A stretch of DNA of 64,000 nucleotides from Rhizobium sp. SL42 (GTDB taxonomy: Bacteria > Pseudomonadota > Alphaproteobacteria > Rhizobiales > Rhizobiaceae): contig NZ_CP063397.1 in assembly GCF_021729845.1 (NCBI RefSeq), positions 3,982,001-4,046,000 of the forward strand. The letters run 5' to 3'. The position numbers were made by a program, and so were the translations under genes. The notes beneath the pieces were generated by a model. That model was not told the origin of the DNA. It was given only the letters and a program-made list of their open reading frames with translations, and did not search any database. Shown piece by piece: positions 55,394-64,000 of this stretch (the first letter of the stretch is position 1; the number at the start of each line of letters is the position of its first letter).

Positions 55394-56899
55394 ATGCGAA
55401 GAAGCGCCTCACTTCTGTTTGCCGGACTGCTCGCCTCGACGGCATTCGGTGTGAATGCCGAAAATCTCGATCATGCGGCTCTTGCCAGGTTGACCGGGCA
55501 GATCAATCAGGTCACCGACCACGCAGCCTCGGGCGACACGTCCGTTGAGAGCCTTTTACCGCTCCTCACCGAACGACTTCACGGTATTGCACCTTCGGTC
55601 CTAGTCGACGCACCTGCCTTCGTGACGATCGAGGGAAAGGGCGGCTTGCATACGATCCCGGTGGACTTCATGCTGGCACAACTGCGTCTGCAGACCGGTG
55701 CACGGTTCAGTGCAGACATCGGCAGAGCATTGACCGATGCCAACGCGCCAGCCTTGTTCATTCGCGGTGGCACCATCACGCTGAAGGAGCTCGCAGCAAC
55801 AGCGGCGACCCAATTTCCCGGTGCGATCGAACAGAACGGCGAAACATGGACAGCCAATTGGCCAATCGTCATCTGGTCGGACTCTGGCCTGGTCATCGAA
55901 GACAGCGACCGACTTGAACTGTCGACGCGTGCTGGCGCCTTCGTCCTGAACGCTGGCCTACTCCAGGTGAATAACGGTTCAATATCCGGCTCGCCCGAGA
56001 GCAATGACGGCCTGCCTGAATTCAAACCATTCATCGTCACCGCAATGAGTGGTGCCTTGCAGGCCAAAAAGGCAAAGTTCGGCAATCTTGGCTTTCCCGG
56101 CTCCGGTTCGACCAGCGGCATCTCGATCATCGGCGCGGCACTTCTGCCTGCCAAGATGCGTTCATTTTTCGTTGAAAGTGCCTTCGACAGGGTTAGCAGT
56201 GTCGACCTGCTTGATACCCACAATGTGCTGATCGCCCGAAACCAGTTTCGCGATGCAGACGGGCCAGCGATCGCCGTTAAGGGCGTCAACAGTGCACGCA
56301 TCCTGTCCAACATCGTGACAGGGTCGCGGCAGGCTCAGGGCATCAATATCCAGAACCGCAGCTCGGATATCGAGATCGCGCACAACCTCGTGCTCGGCAA
56401 TCGCGGCAGCGGCATTTTCCTGGCCAATGGTGTTCGTGACATCAAGGTGTCGGCCAATCTGCTCTCGGGCAATGGCCGTGGCGGGATTTCGGTCGTGCGC
56501 GGCACCTGCGTCAGGCTGATCGACAATATCGTTGTCGCCAATCGGCAGGTCGGCATCAAAATCCGCGCCAGCGATCAACTGGCGCTGTCGCAAAACCAGC
56601 TGATCAACAATTCTGGACCCGGCATCTCGGTTATCGAACAGGGCCCCAAAGCCGCGCTCACCATCGACGGCAACCAGTTTATTGCCAACAGATCCGGCCT
56701 GCACGGCGGCTCGGCAAGCCAAGTGGCTTTGAGCGGCAATGATTTTGCCGGGCAGTCACCCATCCTGCTCGACGGCGAGTTCGCCAGCTACGTGCCGCAA
56801 CTTCTGCGCATCTCAACCGCAGACGCTACGGCCCAACCCTTCATCATCCACGCCAATGAACAGTCGTCCGCGCGGACGGACTGCCAGTCAGGGAGTTAA
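55394..56899 (+). CDS. algG: AlgG-like right-handed beta-helix protein
   Basis: 501 residues with a signal peptide (to about VNAE, residue 23). The C-terminal half shows repeating parallel beta-helix turns rich in asparagine and glycine (NRSSDIEIAHNLVLGN, GVRDIKVSANLLSGN), as in the periplasmic mannuronan C5-epimerase AlgG. The catalytic DPHD motif of AlgG is not found. It may be a structural AlgG analogue or an epimerase with a different active site. Confidence 0.72.
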   Translation: MRRSASLLFAGLLASTAFGVNAENLDHAALARLTGQINQVTDHAASGDTSVESLLPLLTERLHGIAPSVLVDAPAFVTIEGKGGLHTIPVDFMLAQLRLQTGARFSADIGRALTDANAPALFIRGGTITLKELAATAATQFPGAIEQNGETWTANWPIVIWSDSGLVIEDSDRLELSTRAGAFVLNAGLLQVNNGSISGSPESNDGLPEFKPFIVTAMSGALQAKKAKFGNLGFPGSGSTSGISIIGAALLPAKMRSFFVESAFDRVSSVDLLDTHNVLIARNQFRDADGPAIAVKGVNSARILSNIVTGSRQAQGINIQNRSSDIEIAHNLVLGNRGSGIFLANGVRDIKVSANLLSGNGRGGISVVRGTCVRLIDNIVVANRQVGIKIRASDQLALSQNQLINNSGPGISVIEQGPKAALTIDGNQFIANRSGLHGGSASQVALSGNDFAGQSPILLDGEFASYVPQLLRISTADATAQPFIIHANEQSSARTDCQSGS

Positions 56900-56904
56900 A
56901 GTCG

Positions 56905-58353
56905 ATGGTCTTTTCATCCGAGACATTCCTGTTCCTGTTTCTACCGCTCTTCCTGGTGGCCTACTATCTGACACCCGATCGGCTGCGCTCATGGACGATC
57001 CTGATCGGCTCCTACATCTTCTATTGCTGGTGGCGCGCCGACTTCCTGCTGTTGTTTATCGCCGTAACCGCCTGGGCCTATGGCTGCGGATTGCTGATTG
57101 CCAGGTGGGAAGGAGAAGCGAGAGCCCGGACAACCATGGTTGTCGGCATCATCGGATGCCTGATCGTGCTCGGCATCTTCAAGTATCTCAATTTCTTCAT
57201 GGACAGCTTTGCTGCCCTCATCGGCACGACGCCGGAAAACCTCGGATATCACTGGCAGCTGATCCTGCCGATCGGCGTTTCCTTCTACGTCTTCCACGCC
57301 ATCGGCTACATCGTCGACGTCTTCCGCAAGGACACGCCGGCAACGCGCAGCTTCGTCGATTTTGCTGCCTTCATGGCCCTGTTTCCGCACATGATAGCCG
57401 GCCCGGTCCTGCGTTTCCGCGATCTGACCGACCAGTTCATCCAGCGCGAACACAGCCTGCCGATCTTCACTTCGGGCCTCTATATCTTCACCATCGGCCT
57501 GTCGAAGAAGGTCCTGATCGCCGACACCGTGGCCCCGATCGCCGACCAGACATTTGCCATGGCCAATCCGACGATGGTGGAATCCTGGCTCGGCGCCATT
57601 GCCTACATGTTGCAGCTCTATTTCGACTTCTCGGGTTATTCGGACATGGCGATCGGCCTCGCCCTGATGATGGGCTTCCGCTTCAAGCAGAATTTCAACA
57701 CGCCATACCTCAGCCTGTCGATCACCGAATTCTGGCAGCGCTGGCATATCAGCCTGTCCACCTGGCTGCGCGACTACCTCTACATCCCGCTTGGTGGCAA
57801 TCGCAAAGGCTCGGCCCGCACCTACGTCAACCTGTTCCTCGTGATGCTGCTCGGCGGCCTGTGGCATGGCGCAGCCTGGACCTATGTGCTCTGGGGTGCA
57901 TGGCACGGCGCATGGCTTGCCTGCGAACGCTACACCGGCTGGGCCAAGAACGTACCGAGCCGCGCCATCGCCCTTCCCGTCACCCTGGTTCTCGTGCTGA
58001 TCGGCTGGGTCATGTTCCGGGCTGCCGATGTTGGAGACGCCTTCACCGTCTATGGCGGCATGATCGGCCTCAACGGCATCACCCCGAGCATCGAGTTCCT
58101 CGCCAACGTCACCCGCGAAAACCTGCTCTTCCTGGTTCTCGCCATCTTCGCTGTCTTTGCCGAGCCATATTTCAAGAAGCTGACCGATGCCGAGAACGGG
58201 ATTCAGGCACATGGCTTCCAGGTTTCTGCGAATGGCACGGCCACGGCAATTCCCTCGCTCGCCTACCCGATCGCCATGAGCCTTCTGCTCATCGTGACCG
58301 TGGCGCGCCTGTCGGAACAGTCGGTTTCGCCCTTCCTCTACTTCCAGTTCTGA
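56905..58353 (+). CDS. algI: MBOAT O-acyltransferase AlgI
   Basis: 482 residues, about eleven membrane segments. The MBOAT signature with the conserved histidine (GGLWHGAAWTYVLWGAWHG) and WHISLSTWLRDYLYIPLGG are intact. AlgI passes an acetyl group across the inner membrane for polymer O-acetylation. Starts 6 bases after the algG-like stop. Confidence 0.92.
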   Translation: MVFSSETFLFLFLPLFLVAYYLTPDRLRSWTILIGSYIFYCWWRADFLLLFIAVTAWAYGCGLLIARWEGEARARTTMVVGIIGCLIVLGIFKYLNFFMDSFAALIGTTPENLGYHWQLILPIGVSFYVFHAIGYIVDVFRKDTPATRSFVDFAAFMALFPHMIAGPVLRFRDLTDQFIQREHSLPIFTSGLYIFTIGLSKKVLIADTVAPIADQTFAMANPTMVESWLGAIAYMLQLYFDFSGYSDMAIGLALMMGFRFKQNFNTPYLSLSITEFWQRWHISLSTWLRDYLYIPLGGNRKGSARTYVNLFLVMLLGGLWHGAAWTYVLWGAWHGAWLACERYTGWAKNVPSRAIALPVTLVLVLIGWVMFRAADVGDAFTVYGGMIGLNGITPSIEFLANVTRENLLFLVLAIFAVFAEPYFKKLTDAENGIQAHGFQVSANGTATAIPSLAYPIAMSLLLIVTVARLSEQSVSPFLYFQF

Positions 58354-58366
58354 CAGGAGATAAGAC

Positions 58367-59515
58367 ATGTCCAGCATTCGCCAGCACACCGCGACATTGC
58401 TACTTCCGACCGTCTTCTTCGGTTACGCGATCTACGCGAACTCAACCATGCTCTTCGCTGCCGCCGGCAGCGAAGCCGAAGCAGCCCAGGTCAACGACCT
58501 GTCGCTCTCCTACGTCATCGACGGTGAAGCCACTCGCGATCTGGACGCGCTGTACAAGAGTGAACTGCCGCACCGCGATGCCGCTGTCGGCGTCATCGGC
58601 AACGCCCGCTATGCCCTGCTCGGCTCCGGCCGCAAAGGTGTGATCGTTGGTGACGACGGCTGGTTTTTCACCGGGGAAGAATTCAAGCGCGTCAAACCGA
58701 CGGACATCGAGTCTGCGGTCAACCAGATTGGCGAGATCCGCAAGAAGCTGGCCGCCGCAGGCATAGAACTTGTCATGGTGCCTCTACCGGCCAAGTCCGA
58801 CATCTATACCGAGCACCTACCGGACATGATGCGCAACGACGCCATGGTGACCGCCTACGGCGACTTCTCGACCGCTCTCAGCCAGGCCGGCATGACGGTT
58901 GTCGATACGCGTACCGCCATGCTCGCAGCCAAACCTAAGGACGAGGTGTTCCTGAAATCCGACACCCACTGGACCCCTGCCGGGGCCAGGGCGACGGCGG
59001 AAGCCGTCCAGAATACGTTCCGGCAAAGTGGCATCCTGCTCGCTTCCGAGCAGGTTACCGCCTCCTGGGAAACCCCGGTCGATGTCTGGGGTGACCTGAC
59101 CAAATACATCACATCTCCCGACTATGCACCGCGTGTCGGCCTGACGCCGGAAAGTGTTCCGATCTACAGGGCCTCAGTCACCGAGGCCGAAGGCAGCGAA
59201 GACATTTTCGGCAGTGATGCGTCCGTTCCTGTCATGCTGGTCGGCACCAGCTATAGCGCCAACGAGAACTGGTCCTTCGCCGACTTCCTGCGCCAGACGC
59301 TGTCCACCGATGTGGTGAATGTCGCCAAGGAAGGTCTCGGTCCCGGTGTTCCAATGATGGATCTGCTCGAGGGCCAGGTGCTGACCGATACGCCACCAAG
59401 TGTCATCGTCTGGGAATTCCCGGTCCGCTATCTCGGTACGGACACCCTGTGGACGCGCAAGACGAATGCCGGCAACGGCGGTCATCACGGCCCGGTTGGA
59501 GAAGGCAATGTCTAA
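58367..59515 (+). CDS. algJ: AlgJ-like SGNH acetyl-transfer protein
   Basis: 382 residues with an N-terminal membrane anchor or uncleaved signal (LLLPTVFFGYAIYA). Catalytic Asp-x-His in KSDTHWTPAG and nucleophile Ser in VGTSYSAN are present, as in AlgJ and AlgX. It forwards acetyl groups to the polymer in the periplasm. It overlaps the next gene by 8 bases. Confidence 0.87.
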   Translation: MSSIRQHTATLLLPTVFFGYAIYANSTMLFAAAGSEAEAAQVNDLSLSYVIDGEATRDLDALYKSELPHRDAAVGVIGNARYALLGSGRKGVIVGDDGWFFTGEEFKRVKPTDIESAVNQIGEIRKKLAAAGIELVMVPLPAKSDIYTEHLPDMMRNDAMVTAYGDFSTALSQAGMTVVDTRTAMLAAKPKDEVFLKSDTHWTPAGARATAEAVQNTFRQSGILLASEQVTASWETPVDVWGDLTKYITSPDYAPRVGLTPESVPIYRASVTEAEGSEDIFGSDASVPVMLVGTSYSANENWSFADFLRQTLSTDVVNVAKEGLGPGVPMMDLLEGQVLTDTPPSVIVWEFPVRYLGTDTLWTRKTNAGNGGHHGPVGEGNV

Positions 59516-60281
59516 GCGTTTGTATCCGCTGGCCATTCTCGCTGCCTGTGTCGGCGCGCTTGCCGCCCAGCCGAGTGAGGCCCGCGTCAAGCCGTTCTTC
59601 CCCCGTCCGAAGGCGGAAGAGCCCGCGCCACCTCCCAGGCCTGCACCAACGGGTCCTGCTGCAAAATTGCCCCTGGAATTGCAGGCGGTCCGCAAGGATC
59701 TGCTCGCCGGCAAGCGCATCAGCTACCGGCAACTGCAGGCCCTCGCCGATGCGGGTGACGGCATCGGGGCGTTCCGGCTTGCGGAGAGGATCGTCAAGGA
59801 CGGTGATCCCAAATTCACGACCGATGCTCTGCACTATTTCACCATCGCCGCCTTCGAGGGCCGAGGCTATGCGGTTCGCCACATCCTCGATCTGCTGGAA
59901 AAGCCAGATGTGCAATTGCGCCCCGCCCATCTGAAAAGCGCCGAAGCCGTCCTGCGCGCACAGGCCAAAAAAGGCAACGCCAAGGCTGTGGACGGGCTCG
60001 TCCGCTTCTACAGCCAAGGCCATCCCTTCGGCGAAAGGCGCGACGAACTTCAGGCGCTGCTCTCGTCCGGGGCAGGTGAAAAGAACGGCGAAACCGCGTT
60101 CAAGCTCGCCGTCGTTCTGCTTTCCAATAGGGAACGCACGCCCGAACAAGTTGAACAGGCAGGCCGCTACCTCGCCATAGCCCAGAACAGCGGCAGCATC
60201 GGCATCAAGGCCGCTGCCAGCAACATACTGGCAAAACTGAATAATCCACCATCGGAAGAACATGCGGAGGTACAACCATGA
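59508..60281 (+). CDS. Periplasmic helical-repeat protein (Sel1/TPR-like)
   Basis: 257 residues from ATG 59508. Signal peptide (LAILAACVGALAAQPSEA), a proline-rich spacer, then helical repeats of about 35 residues (AGDGIGAFRLAERIVKDG, KGNAKAVDGLVRFYSQG). AlgK, the Sel1-repeat lipoprotein of Pseudomonas, has a comparable fold, but no lipobox is seen here. A scaffold role in the secretion complex is inferred. Start lies within the algJ end, with GGAGAAGG upstream. Confidence 0.75.
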   Translation: MSKRLYPLAILAACVGALAAQPSEARVKPFFPRPKAEEPAPPPRPAPTGPAAKLPLELQAVRKDLLAGKRISYRQLQALADAGDGIGAFRLAERIVKDGDPKFTTDALHYFTIAAFEGRGYAVRHILDLLEKPDVQLRPAHLKSAEAVLRAQAKKGNAKAVDGLVRFYSQGHPFGERRDELQALLSSGAGEKNGETAFKLAVVLLSNRERTPEQVEQAGRYLAIAQNSGSIGIKAAASNILAKLNNPPSEEHAEVQP

Positions 60282-61642
60282 CCACCCGACAACATTGCGG
60301 CTATCTCGCCGGCGTGCTCGCCACACTCACTTTGTCCAGTGCCTCCGTGGCTTGGGCAGAGACCGGCGAAGAGCCATCATCCGCCTACGGTTGCCGCAAT
60401 CTGGAGGAAATTTCGGATCTGCAGATGATCGAAGGCAAGGACGGCATGTTCTTCCGTATTCTGGCGGATCTTCGTCTTCAACACGCCTTCACTGACCAGA
60501 CCGCCGACAACTTGGCTGCCATGGCAAAGGCGCTCGAGCAGAAGGGCACGACACTGATTTACGTGCCCCTGCCGACGAAATCGCAGGTCCTGCCCGAACT
60601 CGTGCCGGCCAAGGCTTCGCTCTACGGCTTCGATGCCGATATAGCCATGCAGATCTACAGCGATGTCATTCGCCGGCTGGGCGACAGAGCTGTAGCGGCG
60701 GTCGATATCGCATCACCCATGCGCAAGGACAATATCAACGGCTTCGGCGAACACTCGTTCTTCCAGTCGGACTTCCACTGGACGGCCCATGGCGCAAGCG
60801 TAGCGGCGAAAGCGATCGCCGAACGCATGAAGCAATTGCCTGCCTATGGCGATGTGACACCGGTGCAATTCGCCATGGAAGAGGTCAAGCCGGATCCCGA
60901 ATATTCGAGCATGCGCGAGCTTCTGCAGAAGCACTGCATCTCGAACGTCCCGACGGTGACCGCGCACGCCTACCGCGCGGTACGTAAAGAAGAAGCCGCC
61001 ACCGATGGCGCCTCCATGGACATTTTCGGCAGCGGGGACGAAGCCACGATAGCGCTGATCGGCACCAGTTACTCCGACAAGCCGATCAGCAATTTCTCCG
61101 GCTATCTTGAACACTGGACCCAGATCCCGGTGGACAATTATTCGATCTCGGGCGGCAACCAGTTCGGCTCGATCCTGTCCTACATCACGTCGCGTGAATT
61201 CCAGGAACAGCGGCCGCGCTTCCTGATCTGGGAAAACCCGATCTACAACAATCTCGGCCAATTCGGCGCGGCCCCGTGGAATGAGATCATTGCCGCGTCC
61301 CTTGGCGAATGCAGCCCGCCCCTGACGATCGCATCGGTCGACGGCAAGACCGTCGAAGCCGATCTTGCCCAGGTCAAGCTGAGTGAAAACGAGGTTCTGC
61401 TGGCCGACATCGGCTCAGACACCAGCCGCAATGTCACCTTCAAGTTCACCGGTGCGGACGGCCAGACACGCACCCGCGCCATGGACCGCGGCGATCGCCT
61501 GCGCTCAACCGGTCGCTATTACTTCTCGCTGGGCGGATTTCCTGCCGGATCGTTCAGCAAGGTCGCCGTCTCGTTCGATGCTCCTGTCGGCGAAGACACC
61601 TCCCTCTCTGTCTGCAAGACGAAACTCGGAGAAGAGTCATGA
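60278..61642 (+). CDS. algX: AlgX-like polymer O-acetyltransferase
   Basis: 454 residues. Signal peptide, then an SGNH hydrolase-like domain with QSDFHWTAHG (Asp-x-His) and GTSYSDKPISNFSG (Ser), followed by a C-terminal carbohydrate-binding-like domain of about 120 residues. This two-domain layout marks AlgX rather than AlgJ. It would transfer acetyl onto the polymer. Starts in ATGA overlap with the previous gene and ends in overlap with algF. Confidence 0.87.
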   Translation: MTTRQHCGYLAGVLATLTLSSASVAWAETGEEPSSAYGCRNLEEISDLQMIEGKDGMFFRILADLRLQHAFTDQTADNLAAMAKALEQKGTTLIYVPLPTKSQVLPELVPAKASLYGFDADIAMQIYSDVIRRLGDRAVAAVDIASPMRKDNINGFGEHSFFQSDFHWTAHGASVAAKAIAERMKQLPAYGDVTPVQFAMEEVKPDPEYSSMRELLQKHCISNVPTVTAHAYRAVRKEEAATDGASMDIFGSGDEATIALIGTSYSDKPISNFSGYLEHWTQIPVDNYSISGGNQFGSILSYITSREFQEQRPRFLIWENPIYNNLGQFGAAPWNEIIAASLGECSPPLTIASVDGKTVEADLAQVKLSENEVLLADIGSDTSRNVTFKFTGADGQTRTRAMDRGDRLRSTGRYYFSLGGFPAGSFSKVAVSFDAPVGEDTSLSVCKTKLGEES

Positions 61643-62274
61643 TGACGAAAACCCGCTTCAATCTCACTTTGGTATCAATGGCAACGACGCTTGCTTTCGC
61701 TCTGCCATCCCTGGCCGACGACGGTGGTCTGTATGAAAAGCCGATCGATCCGAACTCGGCCTTTGTCAGGGTGATCGCACCCGGTTCATCAATTGCCTCG
61801 GTCAAGAACAGCTCATTCAGCCAGTTGAACGACGGCGTCTCGCCTTATGTGGCGGTGGCACCCGGCGACATCGCGGTGTCATCCAGCTTCCGCCAGGCAA
61901 GTGTCGAGGCGGCAGCCGGTAAGTTCTACTCAGCCGTCATTACCCAGGACGGTGTCGTCACGGTCGAAGACGACATGACGAAGAATCCATCCAAGGCAAC
62001 ACTGACCCTCTACAACCTGACGGAAAAGGCAGCGCTCGATCTCTTCGTTCCCAAGGCCGGATCGGATGCCGTGTCGGATGTCGACAGCGGTGCATCGAAG
62101 TCGGTTGCCCTGCGAGCACCGCTGAAAGTCGACCTCGTGGTCCGTGATGGCGAAAAGGAAATCGCCAAGATCGACGCGGTCGAATTCAAGCGGCTTGCCG
62201 GTGTGACAATCGTGGTCACCGGCACCGGCGACGACGTCACTGCAGTCGCCGTCCCCAGCACCATTGCGCGTTAA
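61639..62274 (+). CDS. algF: AlgF-like acetylation accessory protein
   Basis: 211 residues, close to Pseudomonas AlgF. A signal peptide ends near SLADDGGLYEKP, the GLY-x-P start typical of mature AlgF, followed by SAFVRVIAPG. AlgF is required for periplasmic acetylation with AlgI, AlgJ and AlgX. A second ATG at 61642 is possible. Confidence 0.86.
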   Translation: MMTKTRFNLTLVSMATTLAFALPSLADDGGLYEKPIDPNSAFVRVIAPGSSIASVKNSSFSQLNDGVSPYVAVAPGDIAVSSSFRQASVEAAAGKFYSAVITQDGVVTVEDDMTKNPSKATLTLYNLTEKAALDLFVPKAGSDAVSDVDSGASKSVALRAPLKVDLVVRDGEKEIAKIDAVEFKRLAGVTIVVTGTGDDVTAVAVPSTIAR

Positions 62275-62301
62275 TTCCTGAAATAGGTCCGGAGGTTTAT
62301 C

Positions 62302-64000
62302 ATGACGATTGGAAAACTGGTTAAATCGCTGCTCATGGCAGGTGTGATGACGGTTGCCACCGGAACTCCGGGAAGAAGCGAGCCCATCGATGTCCGGTTC
62401 TTGCCGCCGGACATCGACCTCCCCAAATCGGCAGTCTGCACGCCCCGCATCCGCGATGAAGACATGATCGCCGACTGGACGGCATGGGACCGCAAGGCCC
62501 TGCCCAAGCGTGAAACCTATTCCATCACACGCGACATGAACCGTTTGCGCGATATCGACGCCCGACGTTTCGAGCCGATCCTCACCCGCATGCAACAACT
62601 TTTGCCAACCATCAAGCGAGACTATAGCGACAAGGACGCGCTGTTCGACAAGGTCAAGCTGATGCTGGCAATGGGCGAAGGTGAAACGGTTCGGGAACAA
62701 GGTCTCGTCGGCAAGCTTCTGGAAAACAAGGACCACCCCGCCGGATCTCTGAATACGCTTGCCGATTACCTTATCGACGGCAAGGGTATAGAAACCGACC
62801 GGACCCGGGGCCTAGAACTCAAGGTCCAGGCTGCCTATGGTGGCAACGCGGACGCCATCCTCGACCTCGCCCGCATGACCAAAAACGGCGAACAGATTTC
62901 CAAATGGGATATCGAACCGGAACTGGCCGTCAACATGGCCTTCGGTTCGCTGGTTGGTGTTCTCGATGAAGGTATTTGCGACCGTATCGGCCGCGTCGCG
63001 CGTGAATACGACGGTGGCGAGATCGTCAAGAATGACCCGAATGTCAGCCTTGTCTGGTACAAGTTCGCCGCCGATCTTGGCGATACATCCGCGGCCTGGG
63101 AAGTCGCCGAATACAATCTGCTGAGCGAAAAGATCATCAAGGATAATGATGTTCTGGTGAAATATCTGACGATGGCGGCAGACGGTGGCAACATGGCCGC
63201 GATCCTGGAGCTCGGCCGGCTCTACGCCGATGGTGCAATCGTCGAGCGTGATCGGGAAAAAGCGCTTCACTATTACGGCATCGCGGAAAGATCCGGAAAT
63301 CAGGCCGGACTGGTGAAGCAAGCCCAACTTTACGAGCAGACCAAGGATACCTCCACGGCAGACGCGGCAGCCTACGAGACCACGCTCCGCCAGCTCATCG
63401 AACGAGCAGACCCTCCGCCCTGGGCCTTCACGCGTCTTGCACGTCTGGTCCAGAACAGGGAGGGCGTCTGGCAATCGGCGGAAAAGACCAAACCTTTGCT
63501 GGAAGAAGCGGTTAAGCGCGGTGACATCGAAGGCGGCATCGATCTCGCCGAACTTCTCGTGCGCGAAAGTCCGAGTGCAGCCACTCTCGCCCGCTCGACC
63601 GATCTTCTCAGCCAGGCAATCCAGAGCAATGGCGAAATCAATGCCATTGCCAAGTTGCAGCGCATCTATCTCTGCATCGATCCGAATGGCCCCGACCTGG
63701 AGGCTGCGGCCTATTGGTCGGATATTGAAGCAGGCGCGGGCAACAAGACCCTCAATCTCAAGGCCGATCAGATTGACCAGCTCCCGCAACTCAAGGATCC
63801 GCTTGTGATTGCAGCGATCCAGACCCAGGCACTCTACGGCCGTGCCAGCGCCTTGGCCCTGTATCAACGCTATCTGAAAAGCGCCGGTTACGCAGAACAG
63901 GTGCTGAAATTCTGGGAGCAGCGCGCCGAGGTTCGGCGCGGCGCGACCGTTGAAGCCGTCCTGCTGGATTTCAAGCAGAACGTCGAGAAAGGTCGGATGA
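62302..64000 (+). CDS. Large Sel1-repeat periplasmic protein, truncated by window edge
   Basis: The frame opens at ATG 62302 with GGAGG upstream and stays open to the end of the window (566 codons visible). A signal-peptide-like N-terminus (MTIGKLVKSLLMAGVMTVAT) is followed by many Sel1-like helical repeats, for example AADGGNMAAILELGRLYADG and EKALHYYGIAERSGNQAG. It follows algF by 27 bases and is probably in the same operon. An AlgK-like scaffold role is inferred; its end and any outer-membrane porin gene lie beyond the window. Confidence 0.8.
   Translation, partial: MTIGKLVKSLLMAGVMTVATGTPGRSEPIDVRFLPPDIDLPKSAVCTPRIRDEDMIADWTAWDRKALPKRETYSITRDMNRLRDIDARRFEPILTRMQQLLPTIKRDYSDKDALFDKVKLMLAMGEGETVREQGLVGKLLENKDHPAGSLNTLADYLIDGKGIETDRTRGLELKVQAAYGGNADAILDLARMTKNGEQISKWDIEPELAVNMAFGSLVGVLDEGICDRIGRVAREYDGGEIVKNDPNVSLVWYKFAADLGDTSAAWEVAEYNLLSEKIIKDNDVLVKYLTMAADGGNMAAILELGRLYADGAIVERDREKALHYYGIAERSGNQAGLVKQAQLYEQTKDTSTADAAAYETTLRQLIERADPPPWAFTRLARLVQNREGVWQSAEKTKPLLEEAVKRGDIEGGIDLAELLVRESPSAATLARSTDLLSQAIQSNGEINAIAKLQRIYLCIDPNGPDLEAAAYWSDIEAGAGNKTLNLKADQIDQLPQLKDPLVIAAIQTQALYGRASALALYQRYLKSAGYAEQVLKFWEQRAEVRRGATVEAVLLDFKQNVEKGRM

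Overview
The window is GC-rich, densely coded DNA with long co-directional operons, many ATP-binding-cassette (ABC) importers, a rhizobial-type palindromic intergenic element and CheA/CheS-like chemotaxis genes. This points to an alphaproteobacterium of the Rhizobiales (Rhizobium/Agrobacterium-like). That placement is inferred from gene content and not from a marker gene. No rRNA, tRNA, CRISPR array or complete insertion sequence was seen. The importer-rich content would suit a chromid, megaplasmid or accessory chromosomal arm.

Layout. (1) 1-7850: an uptake operon on the minus strand (ATPase, Tat-exported binding protein, two permeases, Asp/Glu/hydantoin racemase-family enzyme, GNAT acetyltransferase). 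It is divergent from a GntR/FCD regulator that has a dyad operator in the shared promoter region; an asparaginase gene is convergent with the regulator. (2) 8019-17830: a guanidine-degradation operon headed by a guanidine-I (ykkC) riboswitch. It holds a taurine/nitrate-type ABC importer, two DUF1989 proteins (carboxyguanidine deiminase subunits), a biotin-dependent urea/guanidine carboxylase and allophanate hydrolase. (3) 18129-24604: a MalY/PatB-type C-S lyase and a galactofuranose-type sugar importer (ytfQ-ytfR-ytfT-yjfF order) ending in a GntR regulator. (4) 24840-34424: an orphan phosphoribosyltransferase, an M20 amidohydrolase, and an operon led by a LacI regulator (binding protein, two permeases, ATPase, nucleoside hydrolase, adenine deaminase) that looks like nucleoside uptake and purine salvage. 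A perfect 18-bp palindrome lies just upstream of lacI.

(5) 35074-45613: a chemosensory operon: response regulator with HD-GYP domain, STAS protein, CheY, CheA, CheW, two transmembrane chemoreceptors whose signalling domains are almost identical in DNA, a second CheW, CheR and CheB. A ParA-type ATPase follows, convergent with a soluble, highly diverged chemoreceptor-like protein. (6) 49046-64000: a LuxR-type response regulator in an AT-rich stretch, then an alginate-type polysaccharide operon in an unusual order: algD, alg8, alg44, algA-like, algG-like, algI, algJ, a Sel1-repeat protein, algX, algF and a long Sel1-repeat protein that runs off the window. Several usual functional residues look lost: PilZ ligands in Alg44, the isomerase metal site in AlgA and the DPHD motif in AlgG. 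This suggests an O-acetylated alginate-like polymer made under different control, and it is the best candidate for an undescribed system.

A recurring theme is that in all four ABC operons the gap between the binding-protein gene and the next gene carries a strong hairpin, as expected if binding protein is made in excess over membrane components.
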